Source of the DNA: Sphingopyxis italica
GTDB taxonomy: Bacteria > Pseudomonadota > Alphaproteobacteria > Sphingomonadales > Sphingomonadaceae
Assembly (NCBI RefSeq): GCF_011926545.1
Contig: NZ_JAATIT010000001.1
Span: 467,969 to 531,968 of the forward strand
DNA: 64,000 nt
Direction: 5' to 3'
Shown: in pieces, positions 27,615 through 36,881 of the stretch
Position numbering within the stretch: the stretch's first letter is position 1
Layout of the letters: each line of letters begins with the position of its first letter
The notes under the pieces: model-generated
Database searches by the model: none
Told to the model about the DNA's origin: nothing
What the model saw: only the letters and a program-made list of their open reading frames with translations
Position numbers and translations under genes: made by a program

Positions 27615-27627
27615 GATTTATCATATA
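27615..27627 (-). promoter_or_regulatory. Locus operator site 1
   Basis: Read on the minus strand: TATATGATAAATC. It lies 22 bases upstream of the sulfatase start at 27593 and 180 bases before the TonB receptor. It is one of nine sites fitting TATACGATAAATA. Confidence 0.5.
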
Positions 27628-27806
27628 TATATTGACTTTATTCGATCCCTTGGTCAACTTCCGCCGTGAAGCGTCGACGAAACGGTACGGCTAGCTGCGT
27701 GAAATCGGGATTGAGGCCGGATGCGCCCCCGACTCTTCGACAGCCCTCCCCCTGTTTGGCGACGCCCAAAGGCAAAAATGCCTGCCGGACGTTGGGAGAG
27801 GACAGG

Positions 27807-30632
27807 ATGAAAATGCAGACGCGTTTTTCGGCGGCGGTATCGGTGCTTGCGCTCGTCGCGAGCGCCCCGGCATGGGGACAATCCACCAGCGCAAATGACA
27901 CCGCCGCGACCGATAGTGTCGCCGACGCGGCACAGGAACCGGAAGACGCCATCGTCGTCACCGGCGTCCGCCGCTCGCTCGAGCGCGCGGCCGACATCAA
28001 GCGCGAGTCGGTGCAGGTGGTCGATGCGATCGTCGCGCAGGACATCGGCAAGCTGCCCGATCCCACCACCGCTGCCGCGCTCCAGCGCGTGCCCGGCGTC
28101 CAGGTCTCCGTGAACCGCAACAACGAGCTTGGCGACGTGCGCGTGCGCGGCCTTCCCGATGTGCTCACCACGGTCAACGGGCGCGAGGTCTTTTCGACGA
28201 TCGGCCGCAACTTCGACCTGCAGGATATGCCCGCCGAGGCGCTCTCACGCGTCAACGTTTTCAAGTCGCAGACCGCCGACCTGACCGAAGGCGGGCTCGC
28301 CGGGGTGATCGACCTCCAGCTCAACCGCCCGTTCAATTTCAGGGATCCGACCGTCGTTCTTGGCGGCCGCGCCAATTACGGCGACCGCGTCGACAAGATC
28401 AATCCGCAGTTCAGCCTGCTCGCGACCGACCGGTGGGATACCGGCATCGGCGAGATCGGGGCACTGATCAACGGCACCTATTCGAAGTCCGACTATTACC
28501 GCGCGTCGACGGTGCTGTTCCAACGGCGCAGCACCAACACCGGGCCGTTCAACACGCCGGGTTATGTCATCCCCGGCATCCTCCAGAACTTCCCGCAGCA
28601 AGGCTCTATCGAGCGGCATCAGGTCAACGGCGCGCTGCAATGGCAGGCATCGCCGTCGCTCGAAGTCTATGCCGAGGGCTTCTACACCTATTTCCGCGAC
28701 CGCGGCAGCCGCAACGGCGCGAATATCCAGCCCTTTACCAACGGCACGACGATCACCGACGTTACGCCCGGCGCGAGTTGCATCGACACCTATGTTCGTT
28801 CGAACGGCAACAACCCGGTCATCCAGACCGACGCCGAGGGCATAGAGTCGTGGACGCTGACCCAAGCACAACTCGATAACCCGGTCGAGCTATGCCAGCC
28901 CGAAAGCATGACCTTCGCCAATCTGGTGTCGAACCAGACGACGCAGGCGCGCGACCTCAACCAGCGCAACAAGCAGTTCGCCGGCGGGCTGAAATATGAA
29001 GAGGGCCGGCTGAACGCGGTGCTCGACGTCGCGTATCAGACCTCGAAATTCGAGCTGCAGAATATCACCTCGGACATCGGGCAGCGGCTGCCCAGCCTGA
29101 CCGTAACGATGGATAACGGCGGCCACGCCGAATATACGGTGCCGGGCGATGCGCTGCTCAGCCGCGACAATCTCTATATCCGCAACGCGCTGATCCAGAA
29201 TTTCACCGAGAACCGCGGCAAGCTGTTCCAGGCGAAGGGTGACGTCGATTACGACCTCGACGGCTTCCTGTCGAATATCGCGGTCGGCGTCCGCTATGCG
29301 CACCGTTCGGCCGAGGAGCAGGCGGTCAATCTGAACAAGAGGATTCCGGGCGGCAATATCGGTACCGATTCCGAAGACCGGGCGGTGCTGGTTTCGGACA
29401 CCGGCCTGCCCGACGATTTCCTCGTGCTCGGCTCGCGCGCGCCCGACCTCAACAATGGTTCGCGCTTCTATATTCCCAACCCCGACTTCCTGCTGTCCGA
29501 AGACGGGCTCGACGCGGCGCGCGCCTATTTCGGATTGCCGGCGGGGCGGCCCGACTATGATCCGGGACGCGCGTTCGACGCAAAGGAGGATACGCTCGCC
29601 GCCTATGTGCAGGGCAAATATGAAACCGACCTGTCGAACAGCATCACCTTGGATGGGGTCGTCGGGATGCGCTATATCCGCACGAGCCGCACGATCGGCA
29701 CTTTCGTCGAGGCGGAGGGCGGCGAATATGACCGGCTGACCGCCGACTCGGTCGATCACGACTGGCTGCCCAATGCGACGGCGCGTTTCCGGATCGGCGA
29801 CAATATCCAGATCCGCTTCGGCTATGCCAAATCGCTGCGCCGCCCGAACTTCGAAGCGCTCAACCCGGCGATCACGCTCAACCAGTCGAACAACCCGCTG
29901 GTTCAGAGCACCGGCAATGCCGGCAACCCCGACCTCAAGGCGCAGAAGTCCGAAAGCCTCGACGCGACCTTCGAATATTATTTCCCCAGCGGCTATGTGG
30001 CGATCGCGGGCTATTACCGCGACATCACCGATCGCGTCATCACGAGCGGCGCGGTCGAGATGATCGACGGCGTCGATTATTCGGTCGCGCGCCCGCGCAA
30101 CGTCGGCCAGGCGACGCTGAAGGGTATCGAACTCAGCACCCAATATTTCTTGGACTTCCTGCCCGGCGCGCTGTCGGGGCTCGGGGTGCAGGGCGCCTTC
30201 ACGCTTGCCGATTCCAAGGTCGGCGGAGACGATCCGCTGGCGGGTTATCCGCTACAGGGCGTGTCGAAATATAATTATACCGTCGGCCTGCTGTACGAAA
30301 AGAGCGGGGTCAACGCGCGGCTGGTTTATACCTATCGCTCCAAATATCTGGCACTCGACGCCACCGGCCAACCGACGCTGCGGCCCATGACCGAAGAGAC
30401 GATCGCTTCGCTGGAGGTGCCGGCACTCGTCACCTATGCGCGCGGCGCCGGGCGGCTCGACTTCAACATCGGCTATGACATCACCGACGCTATCCGCGTC
30501 GACATCGGCGGCACCAACATCCTCGGGAACAACACTTCGACTTACTACGACTATCCCGGATATACGAATATCAACAACGAGATGTCGTACGACGAAACGA
30601 CCTATTCGGTGGGCGTGCGCGTCAAATTCTAA
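27807..30632 (+). CDS. TonB-dependent receptor, oligosaccharide type (copy 1)
   Basis: A 941-residue outer-membrane receptor of the TonB-Xanth-Caul type. Signal peptide MKMQTRFSAAVSVLALVASA, then TonB box IVVTGVRRSLERAADIKRES, plug motifs IGKLPDPTTAAALQRVPG and VRGLPDVLTTVNGRE, and a large barrel ending in VGVRVKF. Members of this subgroup commonly import plant or algal oligosaccharides. The ATG at 27807 is preceded by GGGAGAGGACAGG and starts the signal peptide; a longer frame begins at 27666 but has no leader. A paralog lies at 43938-46736. A strong terminator follows at 30683. Confidence 0.93.
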   Translation: MKMQTRFSAAVSVLALVASAPAWGQSTSANDTAATDSVADAAQEPEDAIVVTGVRRSLERAADIKRESVQVVDAIVAQDIGKLPDPTTAAALQRVPGVQVSVNRNNELGDVRVRGLPDVLTTVNGREVFSTIGRNFDLQDMPAEALSRVNVFKSQTADLTEGGLAGVIDLQLNRPFNFRDPTVVLGGRANYGDRVDKINPQFSLLATDRWDTGIGEIGALINGTYSKSDYYRASTVLFQRRSTNTGPFNTPGYVIPGILQNFPQQGSIERHQVNGALQWQASPSLEVYAEGFYTYFRDRGSRNGANIQPFTNGTTITDVTPGASCIDTYVRSNGNNPVIQTDAEGIESWTLTQAQLDNPVELCQPESMTFANLVSNQTTQARDLNQRNKQFAGGLKYEEGRLNAVLDVAYQTSKFELQNITSDIGQRLPSLTVTMDNGGHAEYTVPGDALLSRDNLYIRNALIQNFTENRGKLFQAKGDVDYDLDGFLSNIAVGVRYAHRSAEEQAVNLNKRIPGGNIGTDSEDRAVLVSDTGLPDDFLVLGSRAPDLNNGSRFYIPNPDFLLSEDGLDAARAYFGLPAGRPDYDPGRAFDAKEDTLAAYVQGKYETDLSNSITLDGVVGMRYIRTSRTIGTFVEAEGGEYDRLTADSVDHDWLPNATARFRIGDNIQIRFGYAKSLRRPNFEALNPAITLNQSNNPLVQSTGNAGNPDLKAQKSESLDATFEYYFPSGYVAIAGYYRDITDRVITSGAVEMIDGVDYSVARPRNVGQATLKGIELSTQYFLDFLPGALSGLGVQGAFTLADSKVGGDDPLAGYPLQGVSKYNYTVGLLYEKSGVNARLVYTYRSKYLALDATGQPTLRPMTEETIASLEVPALVTYARGAGRLDFNIGYDITDAIRVDIGGTNILGNNTSTYYDYPGYTNINNEMSYDETTYSVGVRVKF

Positions 30633-30682
30633 AGCGAACGCGCGCGGCGGCCCTCCCCGCCCGTCGCCTCTCGCGCAGCACA

Positions 30683-30718
30683 AATAGGCCTCCTTGCGAC
30701 CGCGCAAGGAGGCCTATT
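30683..30718. terminator. Bidirectional terminator, 16-bp perfect stem
   Basis: Left arm 30683-30698 (AATAGGCCTCCTTGCG) pairs perfectly with 30703-30718, loop ACCG. A-rich and T-rich flanks allow termination both ways, between the convergent receptor and sulfatase genes. Confidence 0.85.
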
Positions 30719-30734
30719 ATTTTGGGCACAGTCC

Positions 30735-32198
30735 TTATCGGCGCAGCGCCGCCATCCAGGCCTTGAGTTTGGCGAGCAGGCGGTCGCGGACCGCGGGTTC
30801 GCTCGCTGCGACGTCATTCGCCTCGCCCGGATCGCGTGCGAGGTTGAAAAGCTGCGGGCTCGCCCCGCCCGCGTCCGCGAGCAGCTTCCAATTGCCTTCG
30901 CGGATCGCGAACGGCGGCGCCTGATCGCGCTCCAGTGCCGGCTGCGGCGTTTCCTTCGCCGCGCCTTCCTTGCCATAGGCCCAATAAAGATCGGGCCGCC
31001 CAGCGATCGCGCGTCCCTCGATCACCGGCGACAGGTCGATCCCGTCAGCGCCGGCGGGTATTCGCGCACCGACGATGCTCGCGAGCGTCGGCAAGAGGTC
31101 GACGCCCTGCCCCACCGTTTGCTCGTCGCGATAGCCGGCCTTGGAGTGGCCGCGCCAATAGAGGATCAGCGGCTGACGGATGCCGCCTTCGTAGAGGCTC
31201 CATTTGCGACCGCGCAGATTTTCGGTGCTGCCCGGCGCGACATGGCCGTCCTTGTAATAGCGCTGCGACGATGACGGCCCGTTGTCGCTGGTGACGATGA
31301 CCAGCGTATTGTCCATCTCGCCCATCTGGTCGAGGCGGTCGAACAGGCGGCCGAGCGTCTTGTCCATCTTGACCAGCGACGCGAGCATCCGGTCGTCGTC
31401 GGAGGATGTGCCCTTACCCATGACATCCGACAGGCTTTCGTCGTCGGGCGCCCACGGATCGTGCATGTCGTTGAGCCAGAGGTTCACGAACCAGGGCCTC
31501 TCCGAATGCTGGGCGACGAAGCCGACCGTCATATTGGCGTAAAGGCCGGTGAGGTTGGTCTTGAGCTCCCAGAAGCGCGGCCCTTCGCCCAGTTCATCCG
31601 ATTGTTCGGCGAGGAAGCGTTCCTCGTCCGAAACGAGCACGCGCGGCCCCAGCCCTTCGAAGGTCGTGAAACTATGGTCGAAACCATAAGCCGTCGGCCA
31701 TGGCGCATCGGCAATGTCGCGCCCGCCGCCCAGATGCCATTTGCCGATATGCGCGGTGTCATAGCCCGCGCCCTTCAGCAGCCGCGCGATATTGGGCAGC
31801 TTGGGATCGAGCCAGTCCGCCTGCCCGATCGACCGATTATAGGCGCGGTCGCTGACATAGTTGATGAAGCCGACCTCGGCGGGAAACCGCCCGGTGAGCA
31901 GGCCGGCGCGCGACGCCGAACAGATCGGCGCCGCGTCGTAGAATTGCGTCATCAGCACGCCTTCGCGCGCGAGACGGTCGAGGTTCGGGGTCTGGACCTT
32001 TTGGTTCCCCATCACCGACAGGTCGCCGAAGCCCATATCGTCGACGAGGACGAACAGGATGTTTGGCTTGGCCGATGCGGTGGCCGGGGCCGGCGGAGCG
32101 GCGGCCGGTGCGGCCCCGCTCACGGGCGCCGCGGCGCCCATCAGCGCCGCGAGCATGGTGGTCGCGGCCCAGCGGGCCATCGCGGTGCGTCGTGCCAT
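30735..32198 (-). CDS. Sulfatase, S1 family with CSASR activation motif
   Basis: A 487-residue secreted sulfatase. Signal peptide to about residue 29, metal ligands in VDDMGFGDLSVMG (Asp53, Asp54), and Cys93 in APICSASRAGLLTG. The usual Pro after C-x is Ala here. IGKWHLGGGRD and VTSDNGPSSS complete the family pattern. It is closely related to the sulfatases at 38687 and 63297. The ATG at 32198 has GAGGGG upstream and begins the leader; an upstream in-frame start overlaps the GH2 gene. It is 16 bases after the GH2 stop, so the GH2 enzyme and this sulfatase are made together and may act on the same oligosaccharide. Confidence 0.92.
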   Translation of the reverse strand: MARRTAMARWAATTMLAALMGAAAPVSGAAPAAAPPAPATASAKPNILFVLVDDMGFGDLSVMGNQKVQTPNLDRLAREGVLMTQFYDAAPICSASRAGLLTGRFPAEVGFINYVSDRAYNRSIGQADWLDPKLPNIARLLKGAGYDTAHIGKWHLGGGRDIADAPWPTAYGFDHSFTTFEGLGPRVLVSDEERFLAEQSDELGEGPRFWELKTNLTGLYANMTVGFVAQHSERPWFVNLWLNDMHDPWAPDDESLSDVMGKGTSSDDDRMLASLVKMDKTLGRLFDRLDQMGEMDNTLVIVTSDNGPSSSQRYYKDGHVAPGSTENLRGRKWSLYEGGIRQPLILYWRGHSKAGYRDEQTVGQGVDLLPTLASIVGARIPAGADGIDLSPVIEGRAIAGRPDLYWAYGKEGAAKETPQPALERDQAPPFAIREGNWKLLADAGGASPQLFNLARDPGEANDVAASEPAVRDRLLAKLKAWMAALRR

Positions 32199-32214
32199 CG
32201 GCTTTCCCCTCGCC

Positions 32215-34218
32215 TTATTTATCCTCGAACAGCGGCTTTGCGATCTTCGCGAAATCCTCGACAGGCAGCTTCGATACCGCGCGGTCATAGGTGAGCAGGC
32301 CGTTCAATTCGCCCTCGACATCGCTCGTTTCGGTATAGACCGACGCCGCGAGCCCCAGTTCCTTCGCCTGGCGGATGATCTCGTCGAACTTGATCTTATA
32401 GCGGCGGCGATAATCTTCCTTGTCGGCGGCGAACTGATAGATGCGCGCGTCGCGATCGGTGAACCACAGATGCCCCGGGATCGGCAGCCCGACGCCGCCG
32501 AATTCGCCGGTCACGATCGGCCGGTCGGCCTGCGGCGCGGGTTCGACGGGCACTTCGTCATAGGTGTGGATGTCATAGACGTCCGACCCGCTGCCCGGAA
32601 CGTCGAACCAGCCGCTCGCATTGTTGACGAGGCGGCTCGGGTCCATATTCTTGGCGATGCTGCCGACGGTCTTGACGTCATACTGGCCCCAGCCTTCATT
32701 GTTGGTCACCCACATCACGATCGAAGGGAAAGCGCGGAGCGCGCCGATCATCCGCGCCAGTTCGGCCTGATATTGCGCCATGCCCGCCGAGGTAAAAGTC
32801 GCCTCACGGTCGCTCGGGCGCCGCACCGCCTGATCGCCGAACGCGCCCGAGGGCATGTCCTGCCAGATCAATATGCCGAGCCGGTCGGCATCGTGATAAT
32901 ATTGCGCGGGCTCGACCTTGATATGCTTGCGGAGCATGTTGAAGCCGGCCTTTTTCAGGAAGATGATGTCGCTGCGCGCGGCCTCCTCCGACGGCGGGGT
33001 CAGCAGGCTTTCGGGCCACCAGCCCTGATCGAGCGTGCCGTTGTGAAAGAGCGGCTTGTTGTTGAGCAGCAGCGCCATCTTGCCGGTCTTGGGATCGACA
33101 CCGGTCGAAATCTTGCGCATCCCGAAATAGCTTTTGACGCTATCGCTGGGTGCGCCGGTGACAGTCGCCGCGGCATAGGCCTGCACTTCGCGCCCGGTCA
33201 TCGGCGGCAGCCCCGTGCGGTCGTTCCCCGCTCCCTTCGGCGGCGTCACTTTCACCAACTCGGCGGTCAGGTCATAGAGATAGGGATCGTCGGGCGACCA
33301 GAGCCGCGCGCCCGGAATCTTGAGCACCCCCTGCCGGTTGCCGCGGATGATCGTGCTCGCGATCAACTTACCCTTGTCGCGCGCAGTGATGCGGACAGCG
33401 TCGCTGGGGGTCGCGGTGTTGCTGAGCGCGACATCGACCGTCAGCTCGCCCTTGTCGATATCGGGCACCGCGCGGAGGTCGGCGATATGAAGATCAGCGA
33501 CCGGCTCGAGCCACACCGTCTGCCAGATGCCGCTGACCGCAGTGTACCAGATGCCGCGCGGTTCGAGCGTCTGCTTGCCGCGCGGCTGGTCGCCGGTTGA
33601 GGTCGGGTCGGTGACCTGCACGACGAGTTCGTTGGCTCCGGAGCGGAGATAGCGGGTGACGTCGAAGCTGAACGGGTCCGACCCACCCTTGTGGCTGCCA
33701 ACGACGACACCGTTGACGAGCACCGTCGATTCGAAATCGACCGCACCGAAATGCAGCAACGTGCGCTGACCCGGCCATTTCGCCGGCAGCGTGAAGCTGC
33801 GCTTATACCAGAGCCGGTCGTCGGGCATCAGCTTGCGCGCGACGCCCGACAGCCTCGATTCGACCGCGAAGGGGACAAGAATCTTGCCGTCCATCGTCGC
33901 GGGCTGCGGCTCGTTCGCCGGGCGGATCGCATAATCCCAATGCCCGTTGAGATTCATCCAGATGTCGCGTTCCATCTGCGGGCGCGGGTAGCTTCGCCAC
34001 GCATTTTCGGGCGTCACCTTGCGGCCCCACTCGGTCATGATCGGGCCGACATAGGCGGGGCCGCCCTCCGTGCTGCCCGGCGCGGTGTAGCCCGCGGTGT
34101 TGGCGGTCGAATTGGCGGGCTTCTTGGGGGGCGGCGCGCCCGTCTGCGCATAGGCGGCAGTGTTGGCGCTGCCCGCCAGGAGCGCGGCAATCACAAGCAG
34201 CTTCGAAACGGACTTCAT
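32215..34218 (-). CDS. Glycoside hydrolase family 2 (beta-galactosidase-like)
   Basis: A 667-residue secreted GH2 enzyme. Signal peptide MKSVSKLLVIAALLAGSANT with cleavage near AYAQ. A sugar-binding jelly roll (about 80-245) has LWYKRSFTLP and LHFGAVDFESTVLVNG; an immunoglobulin-like domain follows; the TIM barrel carries the acid/base Glu508 in WVTNNEGW and the likely nucleophile Glu572 in IVTGEFGG. The family covers beta-galactosidase, mannosidase and glucuronidase; galactosidase is favoured only because the locus degrades galactose. It heads an operon with the CSASR sulfatase, and an operator-like site lies 16 bases upstream. The length is short for GH2 because no C-terminal domains are present. 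Confidence 0.88.
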   Translation of the reverse strand: MKSVSKLLVIAALLAGSANTAAYAQTGAPPPKKPANSTANTAGYTAPGSTEGGPAYVGPIMTEWGRKVTPENAWRSYPRPQMERDIWMNLNGHWDYAIRPANEPQPATMDGKILVPFAVESRLSGVARKLMPDDRLWYKRSFTLPAKWPGQRTLLHFGAVDFESTVLVNGVVVGSHKGGSDPFSFDVTRYLRSGANELVVQVTDPTSTGDQPRGKQTLEPRGIWYTAVSGIWQTVWLEPVADLHIADLRAVPDIDKGELTVDVALSNTATPSDAVRITARDKGKLIASTIIRGNRQGVLKIPGARLWSPDDPYLYDLTAELVKVTPPKGAGNDRTGLPPMTGREVQAYAAATVTGAPSDSVKSYFGMRKISTGVDPKTGKMALLLNNKPLFHNGTLDQGWWPESLLTPPSEEAARSDIIFLKKAGFNMLRKHIKVEPAQYYHDADRLGILIWQDMPSGAFGDQAVRRPSDREATFTSAGMAQYQAELARMIGALRAFPSIVMWVTNNEGWGQYDVKTVGSIAKNMDPSRLVNNASGWFDVPGSGSDVYDIHTYDEVPVEPAPQADRPIVTGEFGGVGLPIPGHLWFTDRDARIYQFAADKEDYRRRYKIKFDEIIRQAKELGLAASVYTETSDVEGELNGLLTYDRAVSKLPVEDFAKIAKPLFEDK

Positions 34219-34233
34219 CGGACCCTCCCAATT

Positions 34234-34246
34234 TATATGATCAATG
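34234..34246 (+). promoter_or_regulatory. Locus operator site 2
   Basis: TATATGATCAATG, 16 bases upstream of the GH2 start at 34218. It is the weakest match of the nine to TATACGATAAATA, with one changed base inside GATAAAT. Confidence 0.4.
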
Positions 34247-34250
34247 TGTT

Positions 34251-35555
34251 TTATAAAGAGTCGTCGGGCGTGGCAACCGGAAATCGGTCGCGACCGCTTC
34301 GCGGAATGCGGCGTTCGATCAGGAAGATCGCCGCCGCCGAGAACGCCAGCATCACAGCGAGAAAGATCATCGGCGCGAGATCGCTGCCCGTCGCGTCATG
34401 GATTTTCGGCACGACCGCCTGCGCGACGAACCCGCCGAGATTGCCGACCGAATTGATCGCCGCGAAACCCGCGGCCGCCGCCGCTCCGGTCAGGAACCGT
34501 CCCGGCAGCACCCAGAAAAAGGGCTGGCCGGCAAAGATCGCGGCGGCAGCGATACACAGCGCGGTGAACTGGAGCACGGGCGACGGCAGCACGACCGCCA
34601 GCACGAGGCTTAGCGCGCCGACGAGCGCGGGCCCCACGATGAAGCGGCGCGACCCGGTGCTCCGCGCGGCCCGGCGCGGAAGCCACCACAGCGCCGCTGC
34701 GACGGTAAGCCACGGGATGATGTTGAGCAGCCCGTTGACGGCATCGCTGACGCCGAAACCCCTGACGATCGTCGGAAGCCAATAGCTGAGGCCATAGGCC
34801 GACAGCGGAAAGCCGAGGAAAGCGATGCAGAGCAGGATCACGCGAAAATCGCCGAGCGCGCGCAGCGGGTTGGCATGCTCGCGCGGGCCGCCCTCCGCCG
34901 CGAGCGTTTTGGCAAGCCACGCCTTTTGCGCATCGGTAAGCCAGCGCGCTTCGGCTGGACCGCGCGGCAGGCGCGCGAGCACGACGGGAACGAGCAGCAA
35001 TGCCGGGATCGCGGTGACGATGAACACCCATTGCCAGCCGCGCAGCCCGGCCAGGCCGTCGAGTTCGAGCAAAAGGCCGCCGAGCACCGCGCCTACCGCG
35101 TTGGCGAAGGCACTCGCGATCAGGAACAGCCCGATCGCCCGTGCGCGCTGCGCCTGCGGAAACCACAGGGTGAGCAGATAGAGGACGCCGGGGAAGAAGC
35201 CCGCCTCGGCGACCCCGAGCAGGAAGCGCAGGACATAGAAGCTCGTCGGCGTCCACGCGAAGCCGAGCGCCAGCGTGACGAGGCCCCACGCCCCGATGAT
35301 CCGCGCGAACCAGATTCGCGGTCCCACGCGATCGAGGATCAGATTGCTCGGAATCTCGAACAGGCAATAGCCGATGAAGAAGAGCGCCGACCCCAGTCCA
35401 TAGGCGGCTTCGCTGAGCCCCAGGTCACCGACCATTTGCAGCTTGGCATAGGCGACATTCTGCCGGTCGATATAGGCGACCAGATAGAGCAGGCAGAGCA
35501 GCGGCATCAGCCGCCAGGTGATACGCCGGACCGTCGCCGCGCCGATGTCGTCCAT
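34251..35555 (-). CDS. MFS transporter, anion:cation symporter type
   Basis: A 434-residue inner-membrane carrier with twelve helices. CLLYLVAYIDRQNVAYAKLQ in helix 1 and LFFIGYCLFEIPSNLILDRVG around helix 2 are typical of the ACS family, which transports sugar acids such as galactonate, hexuronates or aromatic acids. The ATG at 35555 has GGGAGAGG upstream, so it is preferred over an in-frame ATG 18 bases earlier. It is divergent from the GH5-like gene with an operator-like site between. In this locus it may bring in a sugar acid or a sulfated or anhydro sugar; the substrate is inference. Confidence 0.88.
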   Translation of the reverse strand: MDDIGAATVRRITWRLMPLLCLLYLVAYIDRQNVAYAKLQMVGDLGLSEAAYGLGSALFFIGYCLFEIPSNLILDRVGPRIWFARIIGAWGLVTLALGFAWTPTSFYVLRFLLGVAEAGFFPGVLYLLTLWFPQAQRARAIGLFLIASAFANAVGAVLGGLLLELDGLAGLRGWQWVFIVTAIPALLLVPVVLARLPRGPAEARWLTDAQKAWLAKTLAAEGGPREHANPLRALGDFRVILLCIAFLGFPLSAYGLSYWLPTIVRGFGVSDAVNGLLNIIPWLTVAAALWWLPRRAARSTGSRRFIVGPALVGALSLVLAVVLPSPVLQFTALCIAAAAIFAGQPFFWVLPGRFLTGAAAAAGFAAINSVGNLGGFVAQAVVPKIHDATGSDLAPMIFLAVMLAFSAAAIFLIERRIPRSGRDRFPVATPDDSL

Positions 35556-35616
35556 TCGAGCCTCTCCCGTCATCGCTTCGCGGCCATTGAAGCGATCGGA
35601 TCGCCTCCAAGCTATT

Positions 35617-35629
35617 TATACGATATATA
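35617..35629 (+). promoter_or_regulatory. Locus operator site 3
   Basis: TATACGATATATA inside the wider near-palindrome TATTTATACGATATATA. It lies 62 bases upstream of the MFS start and 100 bases before the GH5-like start, serving a divergent promoter. Confidence 0.55.
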
Positions 35630-35729
35630 TGCTTCCTATCGAAGCAAATCGAATCTATCAATGGCGCATCGGTTGTGACGCGGGGACGAGCCGTCTCCCG
35701 CCAAAGACGCCAAGAGAGGGAGAAGAGAG

Positions 35730-36881
35730 ATGATCCGACGGAGCTTCCTGCTCACCGCCGCCGCTTTCACCATCGCGGCCACCGCCGCCCAGCCCGCCGC
35801 CGCGCGCGAGCAATGGTCGAAGGAGCAGGCGAATATATGGTATGACAAGCAGCCTTGGTTGGTCGGCGCCAACTATGCTCCCGGCTCGGCGGTCAACGAG
35901 CTCGAAATGTGGCACGAGCCCACTTTCGATCCCGCGACGATCGACAAGGAACTCGGCTGGGCGGCTGGCATCGGCATGAACACGATGCGCGTCTTCCTGC
36001 ACAATCTGCTGTGGGAAAACGATCCCGAAGGCCTGAAAAAACGGATGAACGAGTTTCTCGCCATCGCCGACAAGCACAAGATCAAGATCATGTTCGTGCT
36101 GTTCGACAGCGTATGGGATCCGAACCCGGTCTATGGCCTGCAGAGCCCGCCGATCCCCGGCGTTCATAATTCGCGCTGGGTGCAGGCGCCGGGCGAAGCG
36201 AGACTGAAGGATGCAAGCCAGTATCACAAGCTCGAAGCCTATGTGAAAGACATCGTCGGCACCTTTGCGAACGACAAGCGCGTCATCATATGGGATTTGT
36301 GGAACGAACCCAACAACAAGGGCGGCGGCAATTACGAGCACGTCCCCGACAAGAACAAATATGTCGCGCTGCTGCTGCCGCAGGTCTACGAATGGGCGCG
36401 CAGCGCCGATCCCAGCCAGCCGCTGACCTCGGGCGTGTGGATCGGCGAAAATTGGGACAATCTGGACAAGGTCGACGCGGTCGAACGCACCCAGCTGACC
36501 CAGTCGGACATCAACAGCTTTCACGATTACAGCTGGCCCGAAAAGTTCGAGAAGCGCGCGAAGCAGATGCTGAGCTATGGCCGCCCGGTGCTGTGCACCG
36601 AATATATGGCGCGCGGCAACGGGTCGACCTTTGACGGCTCGCTGCCGATCGGCAAGAAATACAACATCGGCATGTATAATTGGGGTTTCGTCGACGGCAA
36701 GACGCAGACGCGCCTCCCGTGGGACAGCTGGAAAAAACCCTATACCTATGACGAGCCGACGATCTGGTTCCACGAGGTTTTCCGTGCCGATGGCAAGCCC
36801 TATCGCCAGGCCGAAGTGGATCTGATCAAGCGCCTCGCCGCCGCGCCGAAGGGCGTGGTCCCGATGGCGAACGCCAAGTGA
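35730..36881 (+). CDS. Secreted GH5-like glycoside hydrolase
   Basis: A 383-residue TIM-barrel hydrolase of clan GH-A. Twin-arginine-like leader MIRRSFLLTAAAFTIAATAA, cleaved near PAAA. The acid/base Glu193 is in IIWDLWNEPNN and the nucleophile Glu291 in PVLCTEYMAR; GMNTMRVFLHN is the typical strand 2 motif. Homologs are often labelled cellulase-family or xylanase, but the polysaccharide specificity is not proven. GAGAAGAG lies before the ATG. The stop overlaps the GTG start of the following GH43 gene, so the two enzymes are translated together. It is a candidate chain-cutting enzyme of the locus. Confidence 0.85.
   Translation: MIRRSFLLTAAAFTIAATAAQPAAAREQWSKEQANIWYDKQPWLVGANYAPGSAVNELEMWHEPTFDPATIDKELGWAAGIGMNTMRVFLHNLLWENDPEGLKKRMNEFLAIADKHKIKIMFVLFDSVWDPNPVYGLQSPPIPGVHNSRWVQAPGEARLKDASQYHKLEAYVKDIVGTFANDKRVIIWDLWNEPNNKGGGNYEHVPDKNKYVALLLPQVYEWARSADPSQPLTSGVWIGENWDNLDKVDAVERTQLTQSDINSFHDYSWPEKFEKRAKQMLSYGRPVLCTEYMARGNGSTFDGSLPIGKKYNIGMYNWGFVDGKTQTRLPWDSWKKPYTYDEPTIWFHEVFRADGKPYRQAEVDLIKRLAAAPKGVVPMANAK

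Noticed and set aside
27666..27806. N-terminal extension of the first locus TonB receptor
   Set aside because: The extension is basic with no leader, while the ATG at 27807 has a strong ribosome site and opens a normal signal peptide.
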